Virus record (IMG/VR): IMGVR_UViG_3300025466_000019
Coordinates: 1 to 64,000 of that record
Length of the DNA: 64,000 bases
Source: a virus
Direction: 5' to 3' (one strand)
The notes below the pieces were generated by a model, which was given only the letters and a program-made list of their open reading frames with translations, was not told the origin of the DNA and searched no databases. The translations under genes and the position numbers were made by a program. Of the stretch, positions 1 through 11,364 are shown in pieces (the first letter of the stretch is position 1; the number at the start of each line of letters is the position of its first letter).

Positions 1-3000
1 GCTCCGCTTGCGCCAGTGGCTCCTGTTGCGCCGCTTGCGCCGGTAGCTCCTGTTGCGCCTGAAACTCCGCTTGCGCCTGTAGGTCCTGTTGCGCCGGTGG
101 CTCCTGTTGCGCCGATTGTGCCAGTGGCTCCTGTGTTACCGGATGATCCGGTATATCCAGTTGCACCTGTTGCGCCGGTAGGTCCTGTTGCTCCTGCGGG
201 CCCTGCACTTCCAACACTTCCAATAAACCCAGTAGCTGTGCTAGCCGATCCTGTATATCCCACACTGCCAACAAATCCGGTAATACCAGTGGAACCCACT
301 GATCCAATATATCCAGCAGATCCAGTATATCCGGTAGCGGTACTGGCCGATCCAGTATATCCAGGAGCGGTACTGGCCGATCCAGTATATCCCACGCTGC
401 CAATAAATCCAACGCTTCCGAGATATCCCAAGGAACCGGCGTATCCAGAGGCAGTACTGGCCGATCCAGTATATCCCACGCTGCCAATAAATCCAGCAGA
501 TCCGGTATATCCGGTGGCTGTGCTGGCCGAACCGGTATATCCTTTTGATCCTGAATAGCCAGGAGTGGTACTTATTGGTCCTTGTGATCCAATATAACCA
601 GCCGATCCTGCATATCCTACCGATCCGGTATATCCGGTAGCCGTGCTGGCTGATCCTACATAACCGGACGATCCTGCATATCCTACCGATCCAATAAATC
701 CGCTAGCTGTGCTAGCCGATCCTGTGTATCCGGCACTGCCAATATATCCAGCAGACCCGGTATATCCGGTAGCGGTACTGGCCGATCCTGTGTATCCGGC
801 ACTGCCAATATATCCAGCAGACCCGGTATATCCGGTAGCGGTACTGGCCGATCCTGTGTATCCGGCACTGCCGATAAATCCAACCGATCCAACAAATCCA
901 TTAGTTCCGGTTGATCCAGCAGATCCAGTATATCCTGCACTTCCTGCATATCCAACCGATCCAATATACCCCGAGGCAGTGCTGGCCGAACCGGTATATC
1001 CCACGCTGCCAATAAATCCAACAGATCCAATATATCCTGCACTGCCAATAAATCCAACCGATCCAATAAATCCATTAGTTCCGATTGATCCAGCAGATCC
1101 AGTAAAACCCACTGATCCGTTAAATCCTGGCACACTACTGGCTGATCCGGTGTATCCTCCTGCACTTCCGGTATATCCAACGGATCCTGCATATCCGGAC
1201 GCAGTACTGGCCGATCCTGTGTACCCGCCACCGCTGCCGATATATCCAACTGAACCAATATATCCAGCCACGGTGCTTGCTGATCCAGTATATCCTGCAG
1301 AACCAACAAATCCTGTTGAACCAAGATAACCAACTGATCCTGCATATCCAGACGCAGTACTAGCTGAACCTGTGTATCCTGCTGATCCTATAAATCCTAA
1401 TGAGCCTGTATATCCAAACGATCCAACCGATCCAATAAATCCATTAGTTCCGATTGATCCAGCAGATCCAGTATAACCCACTGATCCGCTAAATCCTGGC
1501 ACACTACTGGCTGATCCGGTGTATCCCCCTGCACTTCCGGTATATCCAACGGAGCCTGCATACCCAGACGCAGTACTGGCCGATCCTGTGTACCCTATTG
1601 AACCGGTAAATCCAATAGATCCGCTGTATCCTGTGGCGGTGCTGGCTGATCCGGTATAACCTATAGAACCAACGTAACCAATTGATCCTGCATATCCAGT
1701 AGTACCGGTAGTTCCTTGTGACCCAATGTATCCAATTGATCCTGTATATCCAATCGATCCTGTATATCCTGATGCAGTGCTGGCAGATCCGGTGTATCCG
1801 GCACTGCCTGTGAATCCAACGGAGCCGGTATAACCAATGCTGCCTGAATAGCCAACGGATCCTGCATATCCAATACTGCCTGTGAATCCAACGGAGCCGG
1901 TATAACCGATGCTGCCTGCATAGCCAACGGATCCTGCATATCCAATACTGCCTGTGAATCCAAAGGATCCATTGTAGCCAATATTACCAGTCGATCCAAC
2001 AAACCCTGCTGATCCTATATATCCAATAGATCCCACAAATCCTGTGGTACCCGTGGAACCAACATAACCAACTGATCCAAAATATCCAACCGATCCGATA
2101 TATCCCGTTGATCCGGTATATCCAGTGGATCCGGTATAGCCAATGCTACCACTATATCCAATACTACCCACAAATCCAGTAGTGCCCGTAGATCCCACTG
2201 ATCCGATATATCCGTAGCTTCCGATATATCCGATTGATCCTGTATATCCTGATGCAGTGCTAGCAGATCCAGTGTACCCGTATGACCCCACAAAGCCAAT
2301 GCTTCCCAAAAATCCAGTGGTTCCAACGGATCCGGTGTAGCCAACGGATCCGGTATAGCCAACGGATCCTACATATCCAATATTGCCTGCCGAACCAAGA
2401 TATCCAACGGCTCCTATTGAACCTATGTATCCAGCTGAACCGGTATAGCCAATACTGCCAACATAACCGATTGATCCTGCAAATCCAGTGGTACCAGTGG
2501 AACCGCCAGACCCAGTATATCCTGTTGATCCAGTGTAACCACGACTTCCTGTGTATCCATTTGGCGGGCCTTGGCTACCCACATACCCACTTGCGGTGCT
2601 GGCCGATCCAGTATAACCAAATACTGCAACGTCGGTGCTAAAAAAAGGACCTGTAATATCTACCCACCAGGTGCCGTCATCGTCAGTAACATATTCGTAC
2701 AATGCGCCGTTGGTGTTATTGTACCAATGATCTCCATTTTGGAATACAGTAGTAGGAGGATTTGACTTGTAATAGCCAGGCAATGATCCTTCGTAATAAT
2801 TTGGAATTCTGTAGCTGGGTCTGCCACCTATGTTAATAAACGAACTTACTGTGTTTGTAAATGTCATGGATCCAGTAATTGATACCAAATTGGTTATCAA
2901 ACTGATTGTGCCCGATGATGTGCTCACAATAAGTGTAATTGTGTTTAATGATGAAATATTTGGAGTTATGACGCCGGTATTAAAGGCCAAATTGCCTAGA

Positions 3001-3173
3001 CTGTTTGTGAATATTGTTCCAGTAGCAGATGATACCAGTGTATAACCAGTACTGGTTGTGGGACTCAATCCTAAATTGGGCTGTGCATTGCTTAGGTCCA
3101 AAAATTGATTTCTTGTTGGACTTAATCGACTGGCAGGTGTGACCAATATACGGCCACTGGTTAAATTAGGCAT
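1..3173 (-). CDS. Collagen-like fibre protein (3' end beyond window)
   Basis: The frame is open from the ATG at 3173 to base 1, giving at least 1057 residues; the C-terminus is outside the window. Residues 1 to about 185 are non-repetitive. From there the protein is Gly-X-Y repeats of the type G-Y-T-G-S-A and G-F-I-G-S-V, broken at intervals by the four residues STAT, STAS or STAP. The last ~75 visible residues change to a plain [12 protein letters not shown] style. Collagen-like triple helices are known in phage fibres and are usually followed by a receptor-binding C-terminus. The start overlaps the stop of the upstream gene by 8 bp, implying coupled translation. No transmembrane segment is visible. 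I infer an adsorption fibre or virion decoration fibre. The repeats make assembly errors possible here. Confidence 0.85.
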   Translation of the reverse strand, partial: MPNLTSGRILVTPASRLSPTRNQFLDLSNAQPNLGLSPTTSTGYTLVSSATGTIFTNSLGNLAFNTGVITPNISSLNTITLIVSTSSGTISLITNLVSITGSMTFTNTVSSFINIGGRPSYRIPNYYEGSLPGYYKSNPPTTVFQNGDHWYNNTNGALYEYVTDDDGTWWVDITGPFFSTDVAVFGYTGSASTASGYVGSQGPPNGYTGSRGYTGSTGYTGSGGSTGTTGFAGSIGYVGSIGYTGSAGYIGSIGAVGYLGSAGNIGYVGSVGYTGSVGYTGSVGTTGFLGSIGFVGSYGYTGSASTASGYTGSIGYIGSYGYIGSVGSTGTTGFVGSIGYSGSIGYTGSTGYTGSTGYIGSVGYFGSVGYVGSTGTTGFVGSIGYIGSAGFVGSTGNIGYNGSFGFTGSIGYAGSVGYAGSIGYTGSVGFTGSIGYAGSVGYSGSIGYTGSVGFTGSAGYTGSASTASGYTGSIGYTGSIGYIGSQGTTGTTGYAGSIGYVGSIGYTGSASTATGYSGSIGFTGSIGYTGSASTASGYAGSVGYTGSAGGYTGSASSVPGFSGSVGYTGSAGSIGTNGFIGSVGSFGYTGSLGFIGSAGYTGSASTASGYAGSVGYLGSTGFVGSAGYTGSASTVAGYIGSVGYIGSGGGYTGSASTASGYAGSVGYTGSAGGYTGSASSVPGFNGSVGFTGSAGSIGTNGFIGSVGFIGSAGYIGSVGFIGSVGYTGSASTASGYIGSVGYAGSAGYTGSAGSTGTNGFVGSVGFIGSAGYTGSASTATGYTGSAGYIGSAGYTGSASTATGYTGSAGYIGSAGYTGSASTASGFIGSVGYAGSSGYVGSASTATGYTGSVGYAGSAGYIGSQGPISTTPGYSGSKGYTGSASTATGYTGSAGFIGSVGYTGSASTASGYAGSLGYLGSVGFIGSVGYTGSASTAPGYTGSASTATGYTGSAGYIGSVGSTGITGFVGSVGYTGSASTATGFIGSVGSAGPAGATGPTGATGATGYTGSSGNTGATGTIGATGATGATGPTGASGVSGATGATGASGATGATGASG
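715..846. repeat. Two identical 66-bp tandem units inside the collagen-like gene
   Basis: Bases 715-780 and 781-846 are the same 66-bp sequence, and a third, diverged unit follows. Each unit codes for 22 residues containing one STAT-type interruption. A longer near-identical dispersed repeat of about 160 bp occurs at roughly 1063-1225 and 1436-1596. These repeats would let the fibre change length by recombination or slippage. Confidence 0.85.
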
Positions 3174-3552
3174 TAGCGGTCTCCAATACGCTAAGTGTTA
3201 TATTACAGGTTCCTGGACTATCTGCATAACATACCACACTATCCAATTGCTCGACGATCATTTTACCATTAACTGCGTTTGCGGCATCATTGGGTGGAAC
3301 CAGAAATGCATCAAGCATTATGGTAGTTACTCCTGCCGGCTGAGCATTATGCCCGCTGGCGTCTGCAAATATAGGAAAGTTCCTTTGATGCGCAAACGTT
3401 ACTGCATGAGCGTTCACTAGATCCAAATTGGCAATCTGTGTCATCAATACGATACTGGTTACTCCGATAGGAGCAGTATAAACCGTAGCAGTGGTGTTGG
3501 TTGTTAACACCGCGGTTATTGTTCTAAATGTGTTTAACGGTAACGATGCCAT
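3166..3552 (-). CDS. Small virion structural protein, fibre-associated (128 aa)
   Basis: It starts with ATG preceded by a clear AAAAGGA ribosome site. The 128 residues are rich in T, V and A with alternating beta-strand character, and no signal peptide or membrane segment is visible. It resembles the 104-residue product of 12168-12482: both have a VYxxP(A/I)G element near the start, a central proline element and a C-terminal half reading like KxIxExxDxIxA. It lies between the giant fibre gene and the collagen-like gene on one transcript. I infer a fibre connector or capping protein. I do not recognise a named family. Confidence 0.6.
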   Translation of the reverse strand: MASLPLNTFRTITAVLTTNTTATVYTAPIGVTSIVLMTQIANLDLVNAHAVTFAHQRNFPIFADASGHNAQPAGVTTIMLDAFLVPPNDAANAVNGKMIVEQLDSVVCYADSPGTCNITLSVLETANA

Positions 3553-3564
3553 GTTGTTTTCCTT

Positions 3565-6500
3565 TTATCTTCCTTCAATCGCTAATATAAACGGTGTCAA
3601 ATTAGCAAACAAGCTCTTAGTAAATGTTCTTCCACTCAATACACCGGTGGCCTGGCTAATTACCAATCCCGGTCCAATCCTAAAATCACCATTTTGATCT
3701 GTTGATGTAAAGAATATCTTACCATTATTTACTTGAACTACTTCCTGTCCCTGTATAGGATCTGCCACTCCTCTCTGGGGCAATGCACTGTATGTCACGC
3801 CAGCACCCACGTATTCAAATGTATAGCCCGAAGCACTCATATAACTTCTTTGATAGAAGTTAACAGTGGCACCGTCTGGAAACAGCAGTGGATTGGATAC
3901 TGTTTCTTCAATTCGCACAATATGATGTGTTCCTGCTCGATACCAATAACTCAATCCGCTGTAAACGCTGTAGTAGTTGGTACCGTAAGTGAGATCATAG
4001 ATCAACTGTTGTAAGATTAGAGCCACGTCGCGCCGACATTTATATTCTTTGAAGGGCAAGGTTGGGTATGTTTGTTTAATATAAACTATAACACTGTCAA
4101 CATAGCTTTGTATATTGTTGGAAATTACGATAATAGCTGCTCCTGCTCCGGCCGGCGGAATAGTAGCCGGAACGGTGCTGGGCTTGACTATGTTGATTGT
4201 GTTGGTAACTGTTGATCCTGACACCTTTGTGGTGTAGGTCACTATATTTCCGCTGGCGTTAACAATTGGTAAAGTCGTAGACGATGTTAAACTGGTGATA
4301 TAGTTTATGGATGTATTAATAAAATTGATAGGTCCTAAGATATTTGCATTGGTTAAAGTGTTAGCTATCAATGTATTGAGATATCGCAAACTGGCCACTT
4401 CCGGACCTATTTGATCTACTTGTACACTTGCTGTGCTAAGAATACTGGTCCCCAATGTGTGTCCAAAGCTGTCATTGATTGTGCTGGAATCCACGGTATA
4501 ATATGCATTACCGCAGAAATAAACATTGAAATAGTTGTTGTTGGTAAACAAGTTTGAGTTGGTAGGATCTTGTCCGCCGTTGCCCAATCCTTGATTCAAT
4601 GTTATTGATTGATAGCCAATGGCAACTATAGTGGTGCCTGGGAATGTGTAAGGCACAAAAATATTATTAGTAGATGTTGTTCCTGTATTTCCATATTGAT
4701 CGCGTATGTATACAGTATTGCCAACTGCTGCACCGGTAGTGTCAATGCCTTTTATTGTGATGCTGCCCGTGGTCAAAACGCCCACACTGGGTGAACCGGT
4801 TAGGAATCCAGGATAGCCTGCAGAATTAATATAGGTGGTAACAGTGTTTAAATATCCATTAAAATAATTCACAGGAGGAACAATTTCCATTAACAGACCA
4901 ATATGCGGTCTATAGCTAGTATCCGGCAAGTATACTTCAAGTGTGCCATTTTGTGGATAATAGCCTAGCGGGAAGTATTGTCCTATAGAGGTTGCAGTTG
5001 ATTGTGAATAGCTGTATATGTAAGTGGGATAAGGCGGATTGTAAATGGTTCCGCTGAATTCTAATGGTCCATGCCCGTTTGATAGCAAGCAAATATCGCC
5101 AAAGTTGCTGTTGCTGTTTACAATACTTGCGATACCACCGTTGTCCACTTGCACGCCCACACTGCAGAAAATGGTGAATACAGATACCAGCTGAGCATAG
5201 CCGTTGTTGGTCACATGTATACCAACACCGCCTTGATTGATCTGCGTGAACGCATCATACACAAATGATTGTATTGGCGAAATATCACTAACTACAGATC
5301 CATCAACGAGACTGCCGCCCATGGCGCCTATAACATCAACTTTTCTGCTGTTCCATGTGCTGGAACTGCCTGTATACTGAAGGCTCAGTGCTTCGACTTG
5401 ACTGTTAGTGGCTGGGAATACTGCAGGGTTTCCAAAATACAGTGTGCCATTTTGCGCATCGCCAATAGTGGGTGTTGATAATTTAATGGTATACACATTG
5501 TTTGAGTTGGTAAAGCTCAGTACCGTTGTACTATTTCTCACATCATCCGAGCTGATTCCTGTTGTGGCAAACAGACCGGATCCGGTAAATGCAGGAGGAG
5601 CAGCATTTGGTCCATTTTGTATCACATTGGTTATGATATGGAAATTTCTGTTGATAGCAGTGGCAGCATATTGACCGCCAATTAGATTGTAGTTGAAATA
5701 TTGTGTAGCTGTTGATGTTATCGTGCTCAAATATCTTGTTACTGTTGAGTTATCAAACGTAGAGCTCACAATGGGTGTATTGCTGATAACATTTAGGCAT
5801 ATGGCGTTCAAGTAGTTTATAGAATCCACACATATTGGAGCTTCTATGGATCCAAGAACCGGTGTAACTCCCATAAATGCAGGTTCGATCACTTGCGGAT
5901 ACACTACTTGATAACTTGGAACTAGCGGTTGATTCTGAATAACAGATGCCATGATATATTTCAAATGATCATAGGCTGCTGCCACTTGAGGTATTTCATT
6001 TCCTGCCGCAGTAACCAGTGCCGATGATGTGTTACTGAATGTATAATAGTACACTCCAGTTTGAATGGTTTGACGATTGCCCCCATGCAGTAGATCAAAA
6101 CTTAAGGCATCAATCATGTTGCCCACATCTCTAGTTAGAGTAGCAGTATTAATACCCAAAGTGTTATACTTGTTGGTAATAGTTGTAACCGTTTGTGTTT
6201 GTAGCACACTTCTGTTGGCCTGTATCAATTCGTATGCCATCACAGTATTGGTGTTGAGTGATGGAAGTCCATTGGGCACAATTAAGTTAGTTACATTGGC
6301 AGTTCCCGAAGTGAGAATATTGGTCAGCGTATTGACATTTGCAGTGATTGTGGCTGTGGATGATAGATAGTATGTTATTATTTGATTGATATAAATGCCC
6401 AGCGTCTGGACAGTGTCTACCGTGGCGGTCAATAGACTTTGAGTACCGGTGGTTAAACCGGCCTGATTCCAATATTGTAAACCAGCAAATGTGCTTTGAG

Positions 6501-9500
6501 TATTGCCGTTATAGAGCAAATCCATGGCCACGCTGTCCACAATGATTCCTGTATCTCTCACACACGTGACCTTGTCATAATAAAAAGGCTGTGCAAAATA
6601 ATAATTGATGTACGCGATTAATTCATTTTGTATGAATGCTCGATTAGCTGTCAATAAATTATAGGCATTGATAGTGGACTGAGTTGTGGTTGATGCTAGA
6701 AGAATAGGCTTCTTGGCATAGGGAATATTGGGTCCAGTATTGATGATGCTGTTGATAATGTCAATGTCATTGGCGATAAATGCCACATCGGCGCTGGTTC
6801 CTGTATTGGTACTGGTAATAGGACTAACAGCATTTCCAGGCGAAGGAGTTACAGTTTGACCCAGGATCAACTGGCTGGACACTTGTTTGATCCTGTTGTA
6901 GGCCGCTGTGATCTGTGCCAGCTCGTATGTGATTACACTGCTGTTGGGATTGTAATTGTAGTAATAGACACCAGATTGTATGCTCTGTCTATTTCCACCA
7001 TGTAACAAATCAAATGCCACGCTGGTCACTATATAACCAACATCTCTCGCGCATTTAACCTGATCATATTGAAATCCGGTAGCAAACTGATTGTTGATAT
7101 AGGCAACTGTTTCAGCCTGTATAAATGTTCTATTGGCCGCTAGCAATTGCGCAGCATATACTGTGGTTGCTGTGGTGGTTGCTGTGATCGCGATAGAATT
7201 AGGAGCTAGAGCCGCCGATGTTCCTGAGTTGATAATATTGACAATTAAACTGATTTCTTTATTGACATTAAAAACATCAGCCGTTGTCCCAGTGTTGGCA
7301 CTGAGCACTTGTGTGACCGTTGTTTGATACTGTGTGGGTATTCTTTGTCCTGTTATGATGAAATTTGCAAGACTGTTTATAAAATTATATGCCGCAGTGG
7401 TTTGTGGAATTTCATTTGGAATAGCAGTTGATGTATTTGTGGAAGTAAATGCGTAGTAATAGACACCAGTTTGAATGGCCTGTCTATTTCCTCCATACAA
7501 CAAATCAAACGCCACACTGTCTACCATTGATCCCATTGTTTGATAAAATTTATTCACATTATAAGAATAGCCATACGGGCTGGTAGCTGTGATATAAGCT
7601 ATCGCTTCTGTTTGCAGATAATTTCTATTGGCTTCTAATAACCAATAGGCAGTTTTCACATTGGTATTGGTACTGGCCGATATGCCATTGGGCACAATCA
7701 AATCTGTTACGCCGGCGGTGCCTGAATTTATTATGCCAACAATCAAATTGAAATCATTATAAATGGTTTGTGCTTCTGCGATCGTGGCGGTTGTGCTTGA
7801 AGTGATTTGTTGCACAGCAGTTTGATATCTTTTGCCCGTAACGGTATTGGTTACGATTTGGGTGGCCAAATTGTTTATGTAGTTGATGGTGTTGGTTGTG
7901 GTGGTTATTTCTTGCAGGAATGTGGGACTGGCATATCCATTTTGGCTCCAGTATTGCAATCCGGCAAAATTGCTTTGCGTATATCCATTGCCTGGGAAAA
8001 GCAAGTCCAACGATATAGAATCAACGATCAATCCTGTATCTCTATAACAAGTGGCCTGATTGTAAACAAATCCCGGATTGTTTTTATTCACATATGCTAC
8101 CACTTCGGCAGCAATAAAATTTTGATTGGCCAATAAAATATTGTAGGAATTAATTAGACCAACATTGGTAGAAGACGAACCGTTTGGCACGATCTGATTG
8201 GTGATTCCTGTGACACCATTTGACAAAATATTGGTAATGGTGCTGAACAACAGTGCCACTGTTGTAGTGGCACTGGAAGCAAATGTGGATGTTGTACCAA
8301 ACACCTGACTGGTAGCAGTCTGTAAAGATGTCACTGTGCTGTTGACAACTATTTTTTGTGCCAATTGACTGGCATATTTGATTGCGTTTGTAGTTGTTGT
8401 GATTTCTTGTGCGATAGCACCGGTATAGCCGTATTGACTCCAGTATTGTAGTCCAGCAAAAATGGCCTGACTGTTGTCTTGTTGCAATAAATCCAGCGCC
8501 AAACTGTCAACTATTAATCCAGTATCTCTATAGCAGGTGGAGGTGTTGTAATTGAATCCGTTGCCAAATGTGTTATCAATCCAGCCTGTGAGTTCGGCAG
8601 ATATAAATGCGCGATTGGCTTCTAATAGATTGTAGGCATTAAACGCATTGGTATTGGTAGACAGTGCGTTGACCGCTATGGTACTGGGATACGAAGAAGA
8701 TTTTGGGCCTTGTGTCACAATCTGCGTTATGAGATCAAGATTGGTGTCAATGGACTGCGCTTCTGCTGCCGTGGCCGGAGCTAGATTGGTTATTTGCGCA
8801 ATCAATGTTTGATACAGTCCTGTGTTTTGCATGTTGTTAACTATGTTTACACATAGCTGCTGCATATAAGTCAAAGCCGATGTTGGTAGAAGTTGTAAAC
8901 TATTATAGTTAAGATAGTATTGTATCGCTGCCTGAATGGTGTTGGCATTGCCGCCGGCGGCGGTATCTGCTGCTATAGCTGTAAGCACCGTTCCGATATA
9001 TTGATAACTTAGAGCTTGCTGTACAGGAGTCAGTGTATATGTGGCTGTGAATAAACTTCTTATATAGGCACTGACTTCTGTTTGAACAAACTGTATATTT
9101 TCATTTAGAATAACTTGGGCATTGGTATAGCCCGGTCCAAGATTGGGCCCAACCACAGTGGCAGGAACAGCACTTGGACCTGTTGTATAGATATTTTTAA
9201 ACAATGAGAAATTGTTTATCACAGCAGTTTGTGCTACGCCGCTGTCATCCTTGCTGCTTGTAAAATAACTTAGCGCCGCTTCAATGGTTTTGGTATTGCC
9301 GCCAACAATAATGTCTTGGCTGATGGCATCGATCAAAAATCCCGAATCTCGATAAGACTTTGCGAGATTGGTCACGAATGTGGGATAGGTGGCTGCAACA
9401 TAATTGGCCACTTGTGTTTGCAAGAAATTTCTATTGTTATGCAATAGTAATTCTGCGCTAACCAATGGAGCTTCCGGTCCGCAACTGTTGAATGTTTGGG

Positions 9501-11238
9501 GCGCAACGCTGGTACCACTGTTAATTATGCTGATAATGATGTTGTAACCTGTAACAATTTCTTGACCAGCCAACGAACCATTGATTAATGCTGTATTAAT
9601 GGTTTGTGACGTTGCTGTGCTAAACAAATTTGAGTTTAGAATCTGTTGATTTTGTATGATGGCTTGGCTGAGAGTATTGATGTAGTTAAGTGCTGCAATT
9701 GTTTGCAACTGTTGGCCTTGTATGAGACAAATATTGCCATTATAATAGGCCAATCCAGCTTCAACCGCTTTTTCATTGCCACCAAATGCAGCATCATAGG
9801 CCACATTTTGAACATTAAATCCCACATCTCTGGAAAATAGGGCCGGGGTATACACAAAATTTCTAAAACTGGTTGAGGTGTTAAGTTGCGGAATAGTAAT
9901 TGTGGCACTGGTAGCAATTTGATAATTTACCCAAGCCACTGTTTGATCCTGTATGAATGAAAGATTTGACAACAACAAGGTTCGAGCATTTAAGAACCCG
10001 GCGTCTTGAGGTCCACTTATCACATTCAATCCATTTACTATGGTTCCTGTAGAAACAGTTACCACTATGGTAGTTGTATTTGATGCAAAGGTAGAGGTTC
10101 CTACAGCTTGTGGAACTTGTACTGTTTGATTGGGCACAAACATAGTTCCATCAACCAGCCATGGACCGCTTTGATTGGTGCAATTTTGTATGTATGGAGA
10201 ATGGTAAACGTTTATCTTGGCACCATTCACTTGCGGAGGAAATGCTGTGGCGTATGCGCCTCTGTTTACTCCATTGGGATACACGCCAGGCAACAACCCG
10301 CTTCTTCCGTTGAGGAATTGCATCTGCGCAAGATAGCATCCGCTTTGAACGTGGAATAGATCTTGTGTTTTATTGATGGGCTCGATGCTGGTTGTTCTTA
10401 AATCGTCTCCTACGATTGCGGTGTTGGGCTGCAAAAGTATGGGATTGTTTTCTAGGTAATGTCCGCTATAAACCTTGATCATTGTGCCAGGAAGATAATA
10501 GGGACTGTTTACTGCACCGCTGATGGTGCGACAGGCTCTGCTGGGATCAGCTGCTCTACCATCGTTGGTGTCATTGCCGTCAACTGTGACATGCAGCACA
10601 TTGGTGATTACCGGAGCAGTGCCTATAGGATTTTTTCCTTGCACTCTTAATTCGGCGTTGATCTCAAGTAAATTACTGCCCGGATTTATCGTGATAGTTC
10701 CGGTGCTGCTGATTTGATTGGTAATTATATTTGATATATAGCCATCTAACCAGGATTTAGAAGCACTGCCAAGATTGTATTGTTGATCAACGGCAGGAAT
10801 GATATCGGAGGTTATTTCTGAACCAAAAGTCACTGTGTCGGTGGCTGTGTTATTTCCTAAAATAATATTGCCATCGGCGGTGATATTTCCTGTAGCATGC
10901 AGATTGCCAGTTACCAGGGTATTGCCAACGAGATTTATCATGCCGTTGGCACTTGGTTGCAGCGTTATTGGACCCACAGAAGTTGCAATAGTTCCGGAGT
11001 TTATTATCAATTGGCCTAATTGTGATTGACCAGTTCCGGGGCCTGTATAAACAACTTTTAGATTGTTGGCGTTAATGGTGCCATTAACATCCAATTCATA
11101 GGCAGGATTAGTTTTCTTGATACCAATGAGTCCACTGGAAACATTCAAGTATAATAAATTTGTTTCAAATGCTAAGTCTACGCCGTCGCGTAGTAAATTT
11201 GGCGCTAGCAACGGACCTGAGATGCGACCAATGGCCAT
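3565..11238 (-). CDS. Giant tail fibre with beta-helix domain and about ten repeat modules (2557 aa)
   Basis: The ATG at 11238 has a GAGGAG ribosome site. The first ~70 residues (start MAIGRISGPLL, later ELDVNG) are the N-terminal signature of T4-like marine phage fibres. Residues ~215-320 (VDGNDTNDG onward, IKVYSGHY, IVGDDLR) look like a pectate-lyase type right-handed beta-helix. Residues ~450-2420 contain about ten copies of a ~160-residue module with a conserved core of the form C-x-RD-(T/V)-G-x-(I/M)-VDS-(I/V)-AFDLL-x-GGN, then AGLQYW or TGVYYY. The core lies near 9835, 9352, 8975, 8525, 8042, 7535, 7045, 6555, 6125 and 4030; some copies have lost the RD pair. A phage-encoded depolymerase is possible for the beta-helix, but no catalytic residues are assigned. 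The role in adsorption is inferred. Confidence 0.8.
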   Translation of the reverse strand: MAIGRISGPLLAPNLLRDGVDLAFETNLLYLNVSSGLIGIKKTNPAYELDVNGTINANNLKVVYTGPGTGQSQLGQLIINSGTIATSVGPITLQPSANGMINLVGNTLVTGNLHATGNITADGNIILGNNTATDTVTFGSEITSDIIPAVDQQYNLGSASKSWLDGYISNIITNQISSTGTITINPGSNLLEINAELRVQGKNPIGTAPVITNVLHVTVDGNDTNDGRAADPSRACRTISGAVNSPYYLPGTMIKVYSGHYLENNPILLQPNTAIVGDDLRTTSIEPINKTQDLFHVQSGCYLAQMQFLNGRSGLLPGVYPNGVNRGAYATAFPPQVNGAKINVYHSPYIQNCTNQSGPWLVDGTMFVPNQTVQVPQAVGTSTFASNTTTIVVTVSTGTIVNGLNVISGPQDAGFLNARTLLLSNLSFIQDQTVAWVNYQIATSATITIPQLNTSTSFRNFVYTPALFSRDVGFNVQNVAYDAAFGGNEKAVEAGLAYYNGNICLIQGQQLQTIAALNYINTLSQAIIQNQQILNSNLFSTATSQTINTALINGSLAGQEIVTGYNIIISIINSGTSVAPQTFNSCGPEAPLVSAELLLHNNRNFLQTQVANYVAATYPTFVTNLAKSYRDSGFLIDAISQDIIVGGNTKTIEAALSYFTSSKDDSGVAQTAVINNFSLFKNIYTTGPSAVPATVVGPNLGPGYTNAQVILNENIQFVQTEVSAYIRSLFTATYTLTPVQQALSYQYIGTVLTAIAADTAAGGNANTIQAAIQYYLNYNSLQLLPTSALTYMQQLCVNIVNNMQNTGLYQTLIAQITNLAPATAAEAQSIDTNLDLITQIVTQGPKSSSYPSTIAVNALSTNTNAFNAYNLLEANRAFISAELTGWIDNTFGNGFNYNTSTCYRDTGLIVDSLALDLLQQDNSQAIFAGLQYWSQYGYTGAIAQEITTTTNAIKYASQLAQKIVVNSTVTSLQTATSQVFGTTSTFASSATTTVALLFSTITNILSNGVTGITNQIVPNGSSSTNVGLINSYNILLANQNFIAAEVVAYVNKNNPGFVYNQATCYRDTGLIVDSISLDLLFPGNGYTQSNFAGLQYWSQNGYASPTFLQEITTTTNTINYINNLATQIVTNTVTGKRYQTAVQQITSSTTATIAEAQTIYNDFNLIVGIINSGTAGVTDLIVPNGISASTNTNVKTAYWLLEANRNYLQTEAIAYITATSPYGYSYNVNKFYQTMGSMVDSVAFDLLYGGNRQAIQTGVYYYAFTSTNTSTAIPNEIPQTTAAYNFINSLANFIITGQRIPTQYQTTVTQVLSANTGTTADVFNVNKEISLIVNIINSGTSAALAPNSIAITATTTATTVYAAQLLAANRTFIQAETVAYINNQFATGFQYDQVKCARDVGYIVTSVAFDLLHGGNRQSIQSGVYYYNYNPNSSVITYELAQITAAYNRIKQVSSQLILGQTVTPSPGNAVSPITSTNTGTSADVAFIANDIDIINSIINTGPNIPYAKKPILLASTTTQSTINAYNLLTANRAFIQNELIAYINYYFAQPFYYDKVTCVRDTGIIVDSVAMDLLYNGNTQSTFAGLQYWNQAGLTTGTQSLLTATVDTVQTLGIYINQIITYYLSSTATITANVNTLTNILTSGTANVTNLIVPNGLPSLNTNTVMAYELIQANRSVLQTQTVTTITNKYNTLGINTATLTRDVGNMIDALSFDLLHGGNRQTIQTGVYYYTFSNTSSALVTAAGNEIPQVAAAYDHLKYIMASVIQNQPLVPSYQVVYPQVIEPAFMGVTPVLGSIEAPICVDSINYLNAICLNVISNTPIVSSTFDNSTVTRYLSTITSTATQYFNYNLIGGQYAATAINRNFHIITNVIQNGPNAAPPAFTGSGLFATTGISSDDVRNSTTVLSFTNSNNVYTIKLSTPTIGDAQNGTLYFGNPAVFPATNSQVEALSLQYTGSSSTWNSRKVDVIGAMGGSLVDGSVVSDISPIQSFVYDAFTQINQGGVGIHVTNNGYAQLVSVFTIFCSVGVQVDNGGIASIVNSNSNFGDICLLSNGHGPLEFSGTIYNPPYPTYIYSYSQSTATSIGQYFPLGYYPQNGTLEVYLPDTSYRPHIGLLMEIVPPVNYFNGYLNTVTTYINSAGYPGFLTGSPSVGVLTTGSITIKGIDTTGAAVGNTVYIRDQYGNTGTTSTNNIFVPYTFPGTTIVAIGYQSITLNQGLGNGGQDPTNSNLFTNNNYFNVYFCGNAYYTVDSSTINDSFGHTLGTSILSTASVQVDQIGPEVASLRYLNTLIANTLTNANILGPINFINTSINYITSLTSSTTLPIVNASGNIVTYTTKVSGSTVTNTINIVKPSTVPATIPPAGAGAAIIVISNNIQSYVDSVIVYIKQTYPTLPFKEYKCRRDVALILQQLIYDLTYGTNYYSVYSGLSYWYRAGTHHIVRIEETVSNPLLFPDGATVNFYQRSYMSASGYTFEYVGAGVTYSALPQRGVADPIQGQEVVQVNNGKIFFTSTDQNGDFRIGPGLVISQATGVLSGRTFTKSLFANLTPFILAIEGR

Positions 11239-11334
11239 TAGGACTCCTCATACCACCGAGTTTCACGGGGAACCACATTACATTGCGGGTTTACCACAGT
11301 ATGTTCCTGCTGGTAAAAGCCCCAACATCGATTG

Positions 11335-11342
11335 TATTTATT
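11335..11342 (-). promoter_or_regulatory. T4-like late promoter octamer AATAAATA
   Basis: AATAAATA on the minus strand matches the T4 late consensus TATAAATA at seven of eight bases. It lies about 95 nt upstream of the giant fibre gene, in the only gap between that gene and the 268-residue structural gene. Assignment is by motif and position only; in AT-rich DNA such matches also arise by chance. Confidence 0.5.
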
Positions 11343-11364
11343 AAGGAATTCTTAAATGTTTCGG

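Noticed and set aside
16-1329. Open frames on the plus strand with APVAP and DPVYP repeats
   Set aside because: They are the antisense of the collagen-like Gly-X-Y repeats. The minus frame is continuous from 3173 to base 1 with a folded N-terminal domain and a ribosome-coupled start.
1-2620. Repeated sequence as CRISPR or minisatellite array
   Set aside because: The repeats have no constant spacer and all keep a single open frame with Gly at every third residue.
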